Below, one piece after another: positions 1 to 12,500 of a stretch of DNA of 64,000 nucleotides. Position 1 is the stretch's first letter. Every line of letters starts with the position of its first letter. The translations under genes were made by a program, and so were the position numbers. Source of the DNA: Clonostachys chloroleuca (taxonomy: Eukaryota; Ascomycota; Sordariomycetes; Hypocreales; Bionectriaceae); assembly GCA_037952775.1 (NCBI GenBank), contig JBANAY010000004.1, forward strand, positions 1,240,001 through 1,304,000, in the 5' to 3' direction. Below the pieces are notes generated by a model. The model did not search any database, had not been told where the DNA came from, and saw only the letters and a list, made by a program, of their open reading frames with translations.

Positions 1-3000
1 GGATGCTCACGTTTCCATCCATCCATCCATCCCTGAATAGCAAACGGAGTGAAGGTCTTGAAGGGTTCAGGGGCTCAGACCACCCACGGACCCGCTGAAC
101 CAGGTACGTACCGCATGTGTTCAGCCGCTAAGACTGCAAGGCACCGAATAGTGGTGATGCTCCTGACACAAGTGAGCCAGTGTGGGAAGCGCACTGTATT
201 CCTAGTTTGGGCAAGGGTGCTCCGTAAGTCGGCAGGTGGTTATGGCGAGGAAGAAAAAAACAGAGACAACCTCTTCCCATAGACTGAGCTGGACAGGGGT
301 AGCGACCGGTACCTGCACAGTACAACGCCAGACGGGACGGTACATGTGGCCAGTCAAGCCCAGTTCGAGTCCAGAGAGAACATCCATTTGTTCGGGCTCT
401 CCCCGTGGTTTGACTGGGCCTCTCCTGACGCCGCTGACATCGGCATGGCTCCTACGCCAGAACATTGGGCTGCTCCCAGCCAATGACATCCACTGTCTCG
501 GCGAGCACTCGCTCAAAAGCCGGCCCCTCCTGATTCTCCCAAGGCTGATTCCAGACGCGGCACACGCGCCTCAGTGCAGGTCAAATGGCTGGCACCATGC
601 CACCTGATCAACTCGCCACCAGTGATTCGTCTGATTGTTTGTTTTACCCATTCTCCCATCCCCTCTCTTCACGCCTACCTTGCGATTGATAGGCAGTCCA
701 TCACTGTTGATCCCAGGGAGCAGAATGCCACCAGTGTGGCAGGATCGCCTCTAACTCGCGCAGGAACGGAGCGCACATGTCTGGCTATCCGAAGCGAGCA
801 GCCAGCGGGCGGAGCCCTCCTCTTTGCGCAATGGTGGTGGCCTTGGTTTCTCACTCCAACTACGAATCGGCCAAACGCCCACGCATCGTGGTGCTGCCTC
901 TGACAGGCTCCAGTACCCAGACAGGAAGAAGGGCCTCCAGCCAGCTTGCTTCAAGAGCTTCGGCGCTAAATTGAGCTGAGCAGAAGCCAGCACAGTGCAC
1001 AGGAAGTCATGCATTGCCTTGGGCGGTACGTACCCCGTTCTCACGCTTGTCCCTGTTTTAGTTCTACTCCAGATTCCATGAATAGACGGGACTTTGCAGA
1101 GCACGGACGAGGCGTCGCAAGTCCCCTCCACAGCACGTTGACTTTGACGTACCTTGAGCCAAGAGGACGCATACATACATGATAAGATCCTGCGGCCATC
1201 CCCAGAAGGGAGGTACCAGCATCATCTTGCGTGGTACCTTCAGACAGGCAGGCGGTACTTCTCGATGCTGCATCAGTGTGGTAATACCACCTACGCACCT
1301 CCATGTGACTCGGTGCGAGATCAGTGCTAAAGGCGGTATGTTTGACCCGTCTGCAGGATACAAGCATCTGTGCGTGAAAGTCTCCCCCTTCATCTTCCGA
1401 GGCAGATCAACGTGACTTGATTTCGGTGAGAGAAGACAACACAAGAACCCTCTTTTGAGAATACCAAGATCCATGTCAAATCAAGATACCCTACTAGTAA
1501 TGCCGAGCGAGCTACCCCGATGGGTCGCTCTTCGATTCAACTTTGAGACAACCAATCAAGTACTGTGTTCATCCCAGCCCGCCCAAGCGCGTAGTTCGCC
1601 ACAGCAAGCAGCACAAACAAGACATCGACAAGCAAATCCTCAACGTCAGCTGGCCGATCATCGAACAAAAGGGGATATGACTCGCGAGGCTCCAATGGAT
1701 AGATGGGGGTGAATGGACGGATGGATGAAAAACTACCCTAGCCTGGGCCTGCCTCTTGGACTAACGACACCATCACGGAGACCTGAGCCAGACTTGCCCT
1801 GACTAAACCTTTTCCACGCACCAGAACTGTTGTGCACATCGCTTCCCGTGCCTCCTCCGGCTAGCTGGCTCAAGGCCGCTGACCACGGCCCACAGCTCAA
1901 GCGCCCGTCCCCGACTGGAGGCTACGACATACGAGCACTAGCCAGCCCCTGAACCCGGATCCTGTGCCTTGCAGGTTCGCGAGATCCATGCAGCCTTGGC
2001 GTTCAGGCGAGGCCAACCAGAGCGGTGTCTTAGATCCACCAGCCCCAGCAGCGTCCCACACATGTACACATGGACCTTTTTTCCCCTTCCCTTCCTTCGG
2101 GGTATCTTGTCACCGTCTATGGACTAAAAGTGGCCCGCCCAGAGACTCAATGGACGGTGATAAACTTCAAAACGATTGGCTGCCCGGTAGCCTACTACAA
2201 GGGTATCAGGACAAACGTCCAATACGCAACGACCTGACTGTTTCAGCCGAAACAACTGATGTTCAAACGATGGGGTGATGGGGTAGATCTTGTCACTTGT
2301 TACACCAAGTGTATATCAACAATGGCTAGGTTTCCACGCGGATGACATCTACCTGTCACGATATGTGCATGGAATATGCTGGCAACGCGTCTCCTGTTTG
2401 GGGATCGTCTGGCTCTCGCTGCCTGTTCGTCAGGCTACCACAGCCGTCTTGTTCCTGTTCCAGACGAGGGCAGCCGACGGATGGGTACGGGCTCGCTGCC
2501 CCCATGCTTGGCGTACAGGGGATGGATGTATGGCGTAGGTCATGTCATTGCCGAGCGATATGTCGGTCGCCAATCGTCACCAGACACCTCCCCAACCGGC
2601 CTGCGGTTCAAAACTCCGTCTTGACCGCTTTGGTGCGAAGCTGGAGTGGTGTACTGTGGAGTGGTGTGAGTGGTACGGGATGCCTACTCCCATGCAGGTC
2701 AGAAGCTAGAGGGCTGTCTGTTCCTGCCAAGATGCGTCTCGACCACATCCCATATCCAATGCGATGGTCACTGCTACCCTAGGTACCAGCACCCAGGAGC
2801 AACGCAGCTGTGCCATTGGTATGTGCATCCATGATATCTCCTGATGTAGGTCCGTCGGTATTTACTATCCAGGTACCCGCCTACATCGTACCTCCATAAT
2901 ACACTTCATGCCTTGCCAGCGCATCAAAAGCCAATGGGTGGCCAATGTAAGCTGTTCGCTTCCAGTTTGCATGCACGAGTATGTATGCGTGTGTGGTCTG

Positions 3001-4813
3001 CTTCCCACATGCTTGCTGCATTGCAGCACACCCATAATTCCACCACCCCAAAAGGCCAACCCACGGAGTAGTCTGGTGCGTACAAAGGTCTAGTTCGGTC
3101 TTGATTGTGGTCTGGTCCGATCCTGAGAGGGGTGTATGCATTGTCTATGCATCCCACTGGCAACCATTATAACAAGAAGGTGAAGGAAAAGGTGTGCCTG
3201 AAGGACGAAAAGTCCAAAAAGACTCAGCCTCGGAAAACGTCACACACTAATGGAGGCCACACGACAACTCCAGAGAGCGTCTCGGGTTATGATATACCTC
3301 ATTCTTGCTTACATGCTGGATGTGGCTATTCATTAGCTAAGTCTAGTCAAAAGGCCGCTTTGGAGGATCACCGGGCGCATGCAGAAGAGCAGACCTATAG
3401 CAGTTGGAGATGGAAAATGCCACACCCGTCTCCAAAATACCATACGAGGAAGCGGGTCTCAATTCTGTGTTTACTATTGCGAAGGTCTTGTGGCCAGGTT
3501 GAAAGCGGGTGGCCGTCAGCCAGTGTCTTGCTCCTCTCACCATGGTTTCTTTTTTTCCCCAGCGCGTCTCCCGCTTTGGTGTGCGACCCCCCTGACTAGG
3601 TCTGTTTCCTTTCCCACTCGATTCTTTTTCTTTTTCGTTCTTTCTAACATGTCACCAGCTCCGGCTCCTGTGCCTCCCGAAGACCCATAACCCCCCTTTA
3701 CTAGCGTCCGTGATGTGAGAACCTGAATAAGTCCGAGAGCCTGTGGACACAGATTTGCCATTGCCAGTGATCAAGTGGGCAACCGCACAGACCTTAACCA
3801 TTGACGCTCTAACTATATGTTTTATTCAGTCGTCGGTTGTGTTGTGGCGCGAGACGGCCAGATACTAGTGCCCTTTCTGCATGACAAGCAAAAAAAGAAA
3901 AGGGGAGGGAACCTGACAATAGTTCGCTCGAATCTCGCACTTTAGTTTCACGCCTCTTTCACCTCTTCATGCCTTCTTTCTGGGCATAGACCTGCTCTAT
4001 CCTGGTGAAATCATGCATTGGTAGTTAGGCAGTTGGACCAAGTACCGAACGGACCCGTACATGGATTGCTCGAAGTGATTGATTGAACGGGGATCCCAGG
4101 TGTATCGGTTATGTGCCAAGACTTGCTCAGCTACATATAGTGGCGCATCGACAATAAATCTGCGGCTTAAACCCGGCCAAGATCAATCCTAGACCAGCCT
4201 AAGCATCTTGGAGTCGGACAAATAAACAGCCACCTGTCTCAGCCTGCCAGACATGCAGCATCACTGCTCGAGGAAGACTAGCTTCGTTGCTACTTGCTGC
4301 CTGCTCATCCCTTGCATATCGACTGATCTGATGATGGTATGGGTCGTCTTGTGGACTGTGGCGCACTGCACCTCTACGTGTTGCTTATGCTTCGGCTCGA
4401 GGTTTGTTATTTTCTTTTTTTCCCCCTTCATAACTCATAAATGCTCCCGTCTTGATCGGCTATCAAGGCTACTTCGTGATGCAGTGGCTACAACAGATGG
4501 CAAACGCTCTGCCCGTAGTTCGGTCTCCAATGTAGTTACATGGTGTCGTCGACTATTGAGCCTTTGGTAGAGGTACAACATGCTGACACACAGTCGTAAA
4601 CAAAACATCCGAGTGCTTTTACATATCTTTGCAGGTGAAAGAAAGGAGGGGCGGAGGGGCAGAGATGATGAAAATATGGAATGGTCAACACAGATGGACG
4701 CGAATCTCCTGATTCATACAGAAACCATCCAGGCACACATCAGTCAATGCTGGCATCATGATCTTCACACTCTCGCCCAGCTAACCAACTCTGGGATGAC
4801 CTTTGTTCGCCAC
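1..4813. other. gene-poor region, no supported gene
   Basis: I see no recognisable protein in this stretch. Open frames are all short, overlap on both strands and lack family motifs. A short CCAT tetranucleotide repeat lies near the left edge. Pyrimidine-rich and T-rich tracts occur around 3550-3660 and 4405-4430. Base composition is mixed and not strikingly AT-rich, so an obvious RIP-destroyed transposon is not visible. It could hold non-coding transcripts or lineage-specific genes that need RNA data to see. Confidence 0.5.
15..32. repeat. CCAT tetranucleotide microsatellite
   Basis: Four tandem CCAT units followed by CC. Short simple repeat with no visible function. Confidence 0.8.
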
Positions 4814-6213
4814 TCAGAGCTCCCGCATCACCTCCTCCACTGCCCTCATTGCTATCCGTCTCTTCTGGTCCTCGCTCATCCCCTCACCCGCCTCCTTCGC
4901 GGTCTGTAGTTTTCTCATCATTCTCTCCAACTTGGCGATAGTATCCTCATTCAATTCCTCGTCGCTCCCTTCCTCTTCCGTACTCTTTTCGCCTTCCGGC
5001 TTCTCCGTAGCCGCTGGTGCCGACGCTGACGCAGCTACGGAATCCTCGCTCTTGATGCCGTGTAGCCCTTCAACCATTCTCGACGCTTCCCCGTCGCCGC
5101 CTTGGCTGTCCCTTCCAGCGCCAAGTATATCCATGCGCATACCCTCGAAATCCGCCCTGTCGAAGCCAAAGTCGAGGCTCTCGGGGTCGAACTCGTCGTC
5201 TCCCCCGTCGCCATCGCCTCCCTCGAAGTCTCCGAAGTCCGAGAGCGGCCCTGCGCCTTGTTCCCAGTCATTAGCCTCGAGGGCTTCCAGGATTCTTGCA
5301 ATTCCCATCTTCTCTGTATCCCCCCGGTATTAGTTAGCCATGTGATTTATCCATTCCCCGGTTGAGAATCTAGCTAGCTCTTTGTATTTGGCCAACTCCT
5401 CCATGTTTGATGGGGTGAGAAGCCAGATGTATAGAGAATAGAAAGTAAAAACTTGCCTCCAAATTCATTGCGCCCCTCGTCCCGCGATGAGCCCGTCACC
5501 TGCACAAACTCCAGCCCCGCCTCGGCGCACAGCTCATCCCACTCGTCCGTCTCGCCCTCGCCGACGCCGACGGCGAGTCCCACGCCATCCCACTCCCAGC
5601 CCCCGAGGCCCTCCTTGACGACCCTGCCGACCTGCCTGATCACGTCCCTGGTCGGCTGGGTGCCCGCGGCGGCGGTGGCGCTCGAGAGGGGGAAGACGAG
5701 GACCAGGCCGCCGAGGACGGTGAGGACCTCGCGGGCCTCGGGGGACAGGAACGAGGCGCTCCATTCCTCTGGGGAGGCGATGAGGTCGATCCAGGTGGGG
5801 ACCACGGCGGTGTAGTACGCCGTCTTGAGATTCAGATCGTGGGTTGAGCCCGCGAGTGTTGTAGATGCTGCTTCTGGTGGGGAGCCTGTGAGTTCTACCC
5901 GCCGCCCATTAAGCAAGGGCGTATTAGTACATCAAATTCATCCAATTAATACAAAAAAAATCTGACCATCCGTGCAATTTAATACAGAAGAAATAAAATC
6001 AAATCAGGGGGAAACCGCATGCCCCATGATATCAGACTCTATGAAGCGCGGTGTAGGGTAGTAGTGAAGGGCCTGGACCATACCTTGGACCACCCGAGTT
6101 AAATGCTGGGTGGCATCCTCCAAGCTGACGGCCAGGATCCGCCGGGGATTCTTGATCTCTAGCGCGCCGTCTCCGGACATCCTGGGACTGCTGTCGCTCT
6201 CCCTGTGTATCAT
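4814..6213 (-). CDS. IRC6: alpha/gamma-adaptin-binding protein p34 family (Irc6-like)
   Basis: Probable clathrin-adaptor assembly or trafficking cofactor of the AAGAB/p34 family, the fungal members of which are called Irc6. Three exons: 6213-6084, 5894-5457 and 5313-4814, giving about 355 residues. Exon 1 carries the family start (KNPRRILAVSL, then HLTRVVQ). Exon 2 continues with ELTGS and the WIDLI...EWSASFLSPEAREVL block. Exon 3 holds the LEALEANDW motif, an acidic linker and a C-terminal amphipathic helix (KLERMMRKLQ...AVEEVMREL), the most conserved part of the family. Intron 2 (5314-5456) has a GCAAGT donor and a CTAAC branch site, so it is a GC-AG intron. The frame only joins as GE-K-M with this donor. 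The first ATG is at 6213. A second at 6180 (MSGDGALE) fits homologue length equally well. Family assignment is firm; the symbol is by homology. Confidence 0.85.
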
Positions 6214-7178
6214 AGCGGCGTCGTCCGAGTATGGGGGGGAGGGGAGCTGTTGTGACGTCTTGCCCGGGACGGTAGAGTGGTAGATATTACTAGCAACTCG
6301 GGTGGAGCGAGAGATAAGGTCGATGGTGGGGTAAAAAGTCCCGATTGTAAATTGTTTGTCAGGGTCCTGTAATTTAGTGGATTACTGTGCATACCTAGAC
6401 GGGGATTTCCAGGGTCCTTCCAGAAAATCCATTCGAGGCATCTTCGATGAGATCGTAATTAATTTACTGGGCACACCTAAATTAACTGATCGACGAAAAC
6501 CCGTTGATGGCCTGGTCCTGGGATGCCCTGTCTGAGTTAGGGTGACAGGAGCTTTGGCCAGGCAAGGGATGTCGATCTCGTTGGTGGTATGTTCAGATCT
6601 GTCAGACGAGGCTATTGGTGATGAGAGAGAGAGGGATATCTGATCCTGGAACCTCAACTGGGAAATTATACCGTTTTATCGCACCTTATGCACTTCACGA
6701 GACTTGAGTCTGATTGGCAAACCGCATAAAAATGTTTACATTTATCACGATAGAAGCTACTAACACTGATCTGGTTGCACAGTTCGCAATGAGTGACCGT
6801 GGAAAATGGCATATCGGCATAATATGATTCTCTAATACTACAAAAGAAAACAGGAAACCATAACGCGTAACGTGATCGAATGTGATCGATAATTCAGCAC
6901 TGATGGGAGACATCAGAACTCAACCAAAGGGAATCAAAGACGTATCCCAAGTAATGCCAAAGAATACTAGAACGGAAAGATAGGGGAGAGAGAGGGAGAG
7001 AGCAGGATGGTAAAGAGCTGAAAAAAAAATTCTAGCCTCCTGCGACGGTTAACAGAGAAGAGACGCCAAACCCAATCTGTGCAATGAAGAGACAAGAAGG
7101 AAACATGAAATTCAGCGGGAGCCTAGGGGAAGGCAAGGATAAGAGACAACATTCCATCAACAGGCATGCCAGGCCGGA
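6214..7178. other. intergenic, no gene seen
   Basis: Upstream region of the p34 gene and downstream region of the next minus-strand gene. It is fairly AT-rich around 6650-6960 with purine tracts near 6980-7030. No supported gene. Confidence 0.6.
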
Positions 7179-8373
7179 TCAGCTGTCGCCGCCCCAGCCG
7201 AAAGATCTGTTGACGACGCCCATGGCATCGACGCCAGCCTGGACGGCGCTCGCGAAGCCGCCCTGGGGGTCGGGCGTCAGGCCGGCCCTGTTGAGGTCCC
7301 CCTGGTCCAGCGTCCCCTGCCTCCGCTCCAGCGCCGCCTTCTGGATCGGCCGCGCCCACATGTTGTACCACTGCTCCTCGCTCAGGTTCGCGTACTTCTT
7401 GCGGCCGACGGTATCCACGGCGCTCAGGTGCCACCTGGCGTTGACCGTCTCCCAGCGGGCGGTGCGGAGGAGGAGCCACGGCCAGGTGAAGACGAACATG
7501 AGGGTGAAGACGAAGATCATCTCGATCCACTTGGTCAGCCGCCAGCGGTTCGTGAGGCAGTCGTTGTAGATCTCGACGCGGGCGTTGAGCACGGGGAACT
7601 CGACGGTTAGCCGGCCGCGGTAGTTGGTCGACCGCAGTAGGGTCTCGAGCTTGCCCCGCAGCAGGTCAAAGTCCCAGCCCTCGACCTGCCGCTCGAAGGA
7701 GAAGTTCTTGAGCCCGGCGCGGCTCTTGCAGTACCGCGAGCACCACTCCTCGACCGAGGGGGTGCCCTCCTCGGCGACGCCAGCGCCTCCGAAGCCGGGG
7801 GCTCTGGTGGGGAAGACGGTGCCGCGGCGAACCTTTTCGAAGTTGCCCGCTGTGGTGTTCTCGCGGAGGAAGGGCCTCTGCGCCTGGATGTCCTCGTACA
7901 GCAGGTGGGTGAGCTCGATCTGCAGGTTGAAGTCGACGATCTCGCGGCGCTCTGACTTGCCGTCCGATTTACGGACCTGCTCAGAGTGGACGCCACGGAT
8001 GTGGACGTGGGGTCGGGGAGGGATGACGGCGAGGTGGGCTAGGTGCTCGGCGAGGAACTCGGGATTCGTGTCCAGGCGGTGGTCGAGATAGTATTCGATG
8101 CCCTTGTTCTTGTCCTGCAGAAACGGTCGAACCTTGAGAGCATTGGTGCCGGGGGGATCAGAGGGTTGATGGGCTCCGATGGGCCCTGTTCGAGGTCGCT
8201 GTAGAGGGGGGAAGGTCATCGGCATGGAGCTCGGTTGGGTCATCGTCGAAATAGCGCTCGGTCGAGTTCAAAGATGGCCCGCCGTGTGAATTGAGGTTGA
8301 TCGATGAAGGTGACTCCCCCACAGGCGTGGCTGGATTGGGCGAGGGGATGGGTTCGTCCTGGAATTTGCCCAT
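7179..8373 (-). CDS. conserved fungal one-pass membrane protein, two apparent -1 frameshifts
   Basis: I do not recognise a named function. The body reads from about 8145 to 7179 and contains a soluble domain, then one strong hydrophobic segment (FVFTLMFVFTWPWLLL, about residues 275-295), then a polar tail. The N-terminal part starts at ATG 8373 (MGKFQDEP) and lies in another frame. Between them a third frame encodes the natural link LYSDLEQGPSEPINPLIPP. The three frames join if one C is added to each of two C6 runs (plus-strand G runs at 8206-8211 and 8151-8156). The result is an uninterrupted protein of 398 residues with a PPLY (PPxY-type) motif. GTG at 8400 is in frame but ATG 8373 is the likely start. 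Most simply a single intact gene with homopolymer errors; a pseudogene is the alternative. Confidence 0.75.
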
Positions 8374-9516
8374 GGTGGGAATGACGTATCTGGTGCTCAC
8401 TTCACAGAACGGCGGCAGTGTCCAGGAGCAGAGGTTGTGAAGGTTGGCAAATAATAGCAGAGCTGGATAGGCAAATACAACAGGCTGCCAGTGGTGAAGA
8501 GGAGGAGGCGAGAATGAAGGCGCAGCACAGGCGTACGCAGGCCACCAGGCGCTAGCGAGGTGAGTGCGTGTGCGTGTTTGTGGTGGTGTGGTCGTGGTAC
8601 TTTGGGCTTATTCTGGTGGCTCTCGTTGGAGGCGGGATGCCTGCTTTTAGGTGCAGGCGGGTACTATTGGCGACGGCAGCCGCCGTTTAAGTCTAGATTA
8701 CCCTCAAGTTGCCTCCACCTTGGGTCGGTTTTCTTAAGCGAAGCACAACCGCACTTTTCCCCCACATTTAGGTACTTTCCCGTTCTCAACGCTTCATACC
8801 TGCTGTACCTCAAGTACTGTCATGGTCAAGCACGCTGAAGACAATGGAGTCCGGCGCTTGAGCCTGCAGGAGGCCAAAGCCGACTGCAACCGTGTCGCAA
8901 CGCAGCGCACCGACGCATGCAGACCAAGGGCTGCCTACATCCAGGCGAGCAACCTGCGACACCCCAGCATACGACCCCAGTCTGGCCTGGGGCAGAATCC
9001 CATTCTCACCGTCTCACCAGACAGAGCCCTCTCAATGCTGTTGTGGCCCCCAAGAGAAACCCCTGGCCGTAAGCCAATCTGTCATCTGTCTAAGTTGTTT
9101 ATGCCACTGTGCTTAAAGAGTGCGATATGTACTGCCAGAATAGAGAAGACCATGTCCCTTTCATCAGTCACCGTCGGCCGAAACCAGGCCCTTGCTCGGA
9201 GACTCAGTTTGATGCTTCTCCAGACATACATCCCCGTCACAGTCAGCTGCACGGCACAAGATAATCGACATTCCTTGAACGCTATTAATTAATACAAACG
9301 TATATTCATGGATTACCACTATCCAATGTGATAGATCGCCATCTATGCTGTGCAATCACATACCTAACAAAATGTCCATCTATATACTGTTTTCGCAGGT
9401 CCTTGACTTTTTGTTTTACACAGCCAAACATATAATAATAAAAAACTTTGTGCAGACCGGTCGCTTCCATCTCTTTCCCCCTAAACAATCTTCTTCTTGT
9501 AGGTCTCAGTGCATAT
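8374..9516. other. intergenic, no gene seen
   Basis: Upstream of the membrane-protein gene and downstream of the ABC transporter. Around 8555-8600 there is a GT-rich stretch and near 9290-9440 an AT-rich 3' flank. No supported gene. Confidence 0.6.
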
Positions 9517-12500
9517 TTACGAATCGTCAATCAATCGGTCCTCATCCCACTTTCTCTTCGCTGCCTTGACGAGTACAGCAAGCTCGCCGCTCATTTCGCA
9601 CATGCTGCGGAACAAGCCCTTCTCCTTGTTGATCAACTCCCAAGGGTGCGCGTATTCAATCACCTCGCCCTTGTCCAACACCAGCACCTTGTCATAATCC
9701 ACAATGGTTTGCAGACGGTGAGCAATAGTAATGACAGTTCCTGTCAACTCGCGGATAGTCTCCTGAATCTTGGCATCTGTCACGTAATCGATGGATGCTG
9801 TTGCCTCGTCCATTACCAGAACTGTAGGGCTCTTCAGCATAGCGCGGGCCAGGCAGAGAAGCTGGCGCTGGCCTTGCGACAGATTCAATCCACCCTCGCT
9901 GACAGGCGAAGCAAGGTCTAGGAAGACGTTCTTGTTGAACGAGAACGAATTCGATTCTGAGTTCACTGACCTGGCAACTATAGGCGTAGGAGGTACCGTG
10001 TTGGGCTCGTCCTGCCCTATAAGCTGAACTCGTCTGAGGGAGGCAAAGACCTCTTCATCCGTGTACTGTTCAAAAGGATCGAGGTTGCTCCTAATGGTAC
10101 CTCGGAACAGCGTCGGGTCTTGGGGAACGATTGTTATATTGTCACGGAGATCCTTCAGACCAATCTTGCTGATATCAACATCGTCGATAATGATCTTTCC
10201 GCTGTCTGCCTCGAGAGCACGGAAGATGGCAAGTGTAAGCGAACTCTTACCAGCACCTGTTCGCCCCACAATGCCAACCTTCTCCTTCGCATTGATCTTG
10301 AGTGAGACGTTGCGCAGTACCGGGGCAAGGTCTGCACGGTATCTTGTTGAGTAATCCACAAACTCAACGCCGCCCTTTGAGGGCCAGCTGGGCTCCGGTC
10401 GATGGTCCTCGATGATTTCTGGGGCCTCCTGCTCAACATCCAGATATTCCTTGATTCGTTCAACCGAGTTCATGTTCTGCTCGTTGATGGCATAGTTGCG
10501 CACTAGCCAAAGCAGGTTTTCGGTAAAGTTCATTGCGTAGGATAGAGACATACCCGCCGCGCCAGCGTCAATCTTCCCAAGTCCGAAAATAAGGAACACA
10601 CCAGCGGAGAAGGTAACCAAGTCTCCCAGTAAGTCAACACGGAACGCCAACCATCTGTTAAGGGCCCAGAGATAGATGAATGGCCGACTTTGGGCGTTGA
10701 TCTTATTCAAATTCTCTCGAATGAAACGCCGTTCACAACCATAGGCTCGGATAGTTGTAATGCCATGTAGCGTTTCGCCAAACTGCTGGAAGAGTGGACT
10801 GCGCTGGACTGACTCCAGGCGCTTGAGATCACGGGAGGCACGCAAATAGAAGGCGGATACCATATAGAAGAGAACTGCAATGAACAGAGCAGCAACCAGG
10901 AATCCCGGAGTGATGACGGTGATCAAGACAACCGTGACAGCAAGCGCCAGACTGCAGGTCAACACGCTGATGGCCGTGGGAGCGACATCTTGATCGACGG
11001 CCTCAAGATCCTTGCTAAACCGGTTCACAATCTGTCCAAGGGGGTCTGATCGAAAAATTTGAACCGAGCCCGGGTGACGGACTGAATCAGACGGTCATGA
11101 ATGCGTTTCGAAGCAGTGAGGGATCCGAAGAACAGCCAAAGGTCTCGAGCAAGCGCTGTGACTGCCGACAAAATTCCGATGATCGCGAGTACTGTGAGGT
11201 AATACCCGACGCGCACATTGGACTTTGGCTCCGACATGACGACCACCTCAGATGGCGATGATGCAATTGCATCGTGCGCGAATCCCAATTGGGTAGACAT
11301 GCCCTTGCTGTAAGCTTGAGCCCAAGAGCCATGAGTGCTGCCCTTGAGATCTTCCTTGACGTATTGGTTGGCCCATTCTCGAACCCAGGCCTGGATAACT
11401 ACAGCAGAGAGTTGCTGCATGTTGAACACAATCAGTGTAACGATCCAGAATGACCAAGAGCCCATAGCAGTCAGGTAGAGCTTGATAACAGACCAATGTA
11501 CAGCTCCAGTGACCTTGCCTTCACCCATGGCATCCTGTGGAGGTGCCTTTTTCTTCTTGGCGGCATCAGATCCGTCGATACTGTTGTTCACTACTGTATC
11601 TTCATCACCAACGCTTGAAGGAACCCGAGATGGTACCCGAGAAGGAGCAGTAGACATGGGCTTGGCCTTCTGGATCTCCTCACCAAGTTTCCCTGATGCA
11701 ATGACTTCTGACGAGGGCCCTTGGATGGCGACCCGGCCGTTGTCGAGAACCACGATATATTCGGACGAAGGTACGCAAAGCTGCAGGTTGTGAGTGACGA
11801 GAATACATGTACGGCCAGCCATGAGTGGGCCTTTGATGCAATTGCTGAAAATCCATTGAGCGGTATGTGAGTCGACAGCGCTGAGGCAGTCGTCCAACAG
11901 CAGGTGCGCAGAGTTGGAGTACAGGGCTCGAGCGAGGGATATGCGTTGCTTCTGGCCTCCAGAAAGCGAGATACCCTTCTCTCCAACCTGAGTCTCGTCG
12001 CCGTGGTCCAGAATTTCCAGATCGCGTTCAAGAGCACAGGCGACAATGACGTCTCTGTATCGACGAGCATCATAAGGAGCTGCGAATAGAATATTTTCCC
12101 GAATATTTGCATTCACGAGCCAGGCAGATTGAGCAACGTATGCGATTGTGTTTGCAAGGCCAGTTTCCGGGTCTGGTCGAACATCCTCTCGGCTCTGACC
12201 TCCAGGACAAAACACCTTGCCGTCAACCATTGACATCTCGCCAAGCAGACCCATCAACATTGATGTCTTTCCAGACCCAGTTGGTCCAGCAATGACATTT
12301 AGCTGTCCAATTCGGAAGTCGATGTTCAGATCCATCAGTCTGAACGCCTTGGAGCCATCGTCCGCGACGGCATTTTTGCTGCCCCAGATGAGAGTGGTAT
12401 CTTTGAAACCAATGCGCTCCACGCCATCCTCATCCTTATTGTCGAAGCCAAGCTGTTCATATTTCTCGGTCTCTTCCTCTCGCAAGAATTCATCGACACG

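Noticed and set aside
7179..8373. Calling the frame-broken genes pseudogenes
   Set aside because: Breaks are only single C losses in C runs, with otherwise intact conserved coding sequence, which fits sequencing error better than decay.
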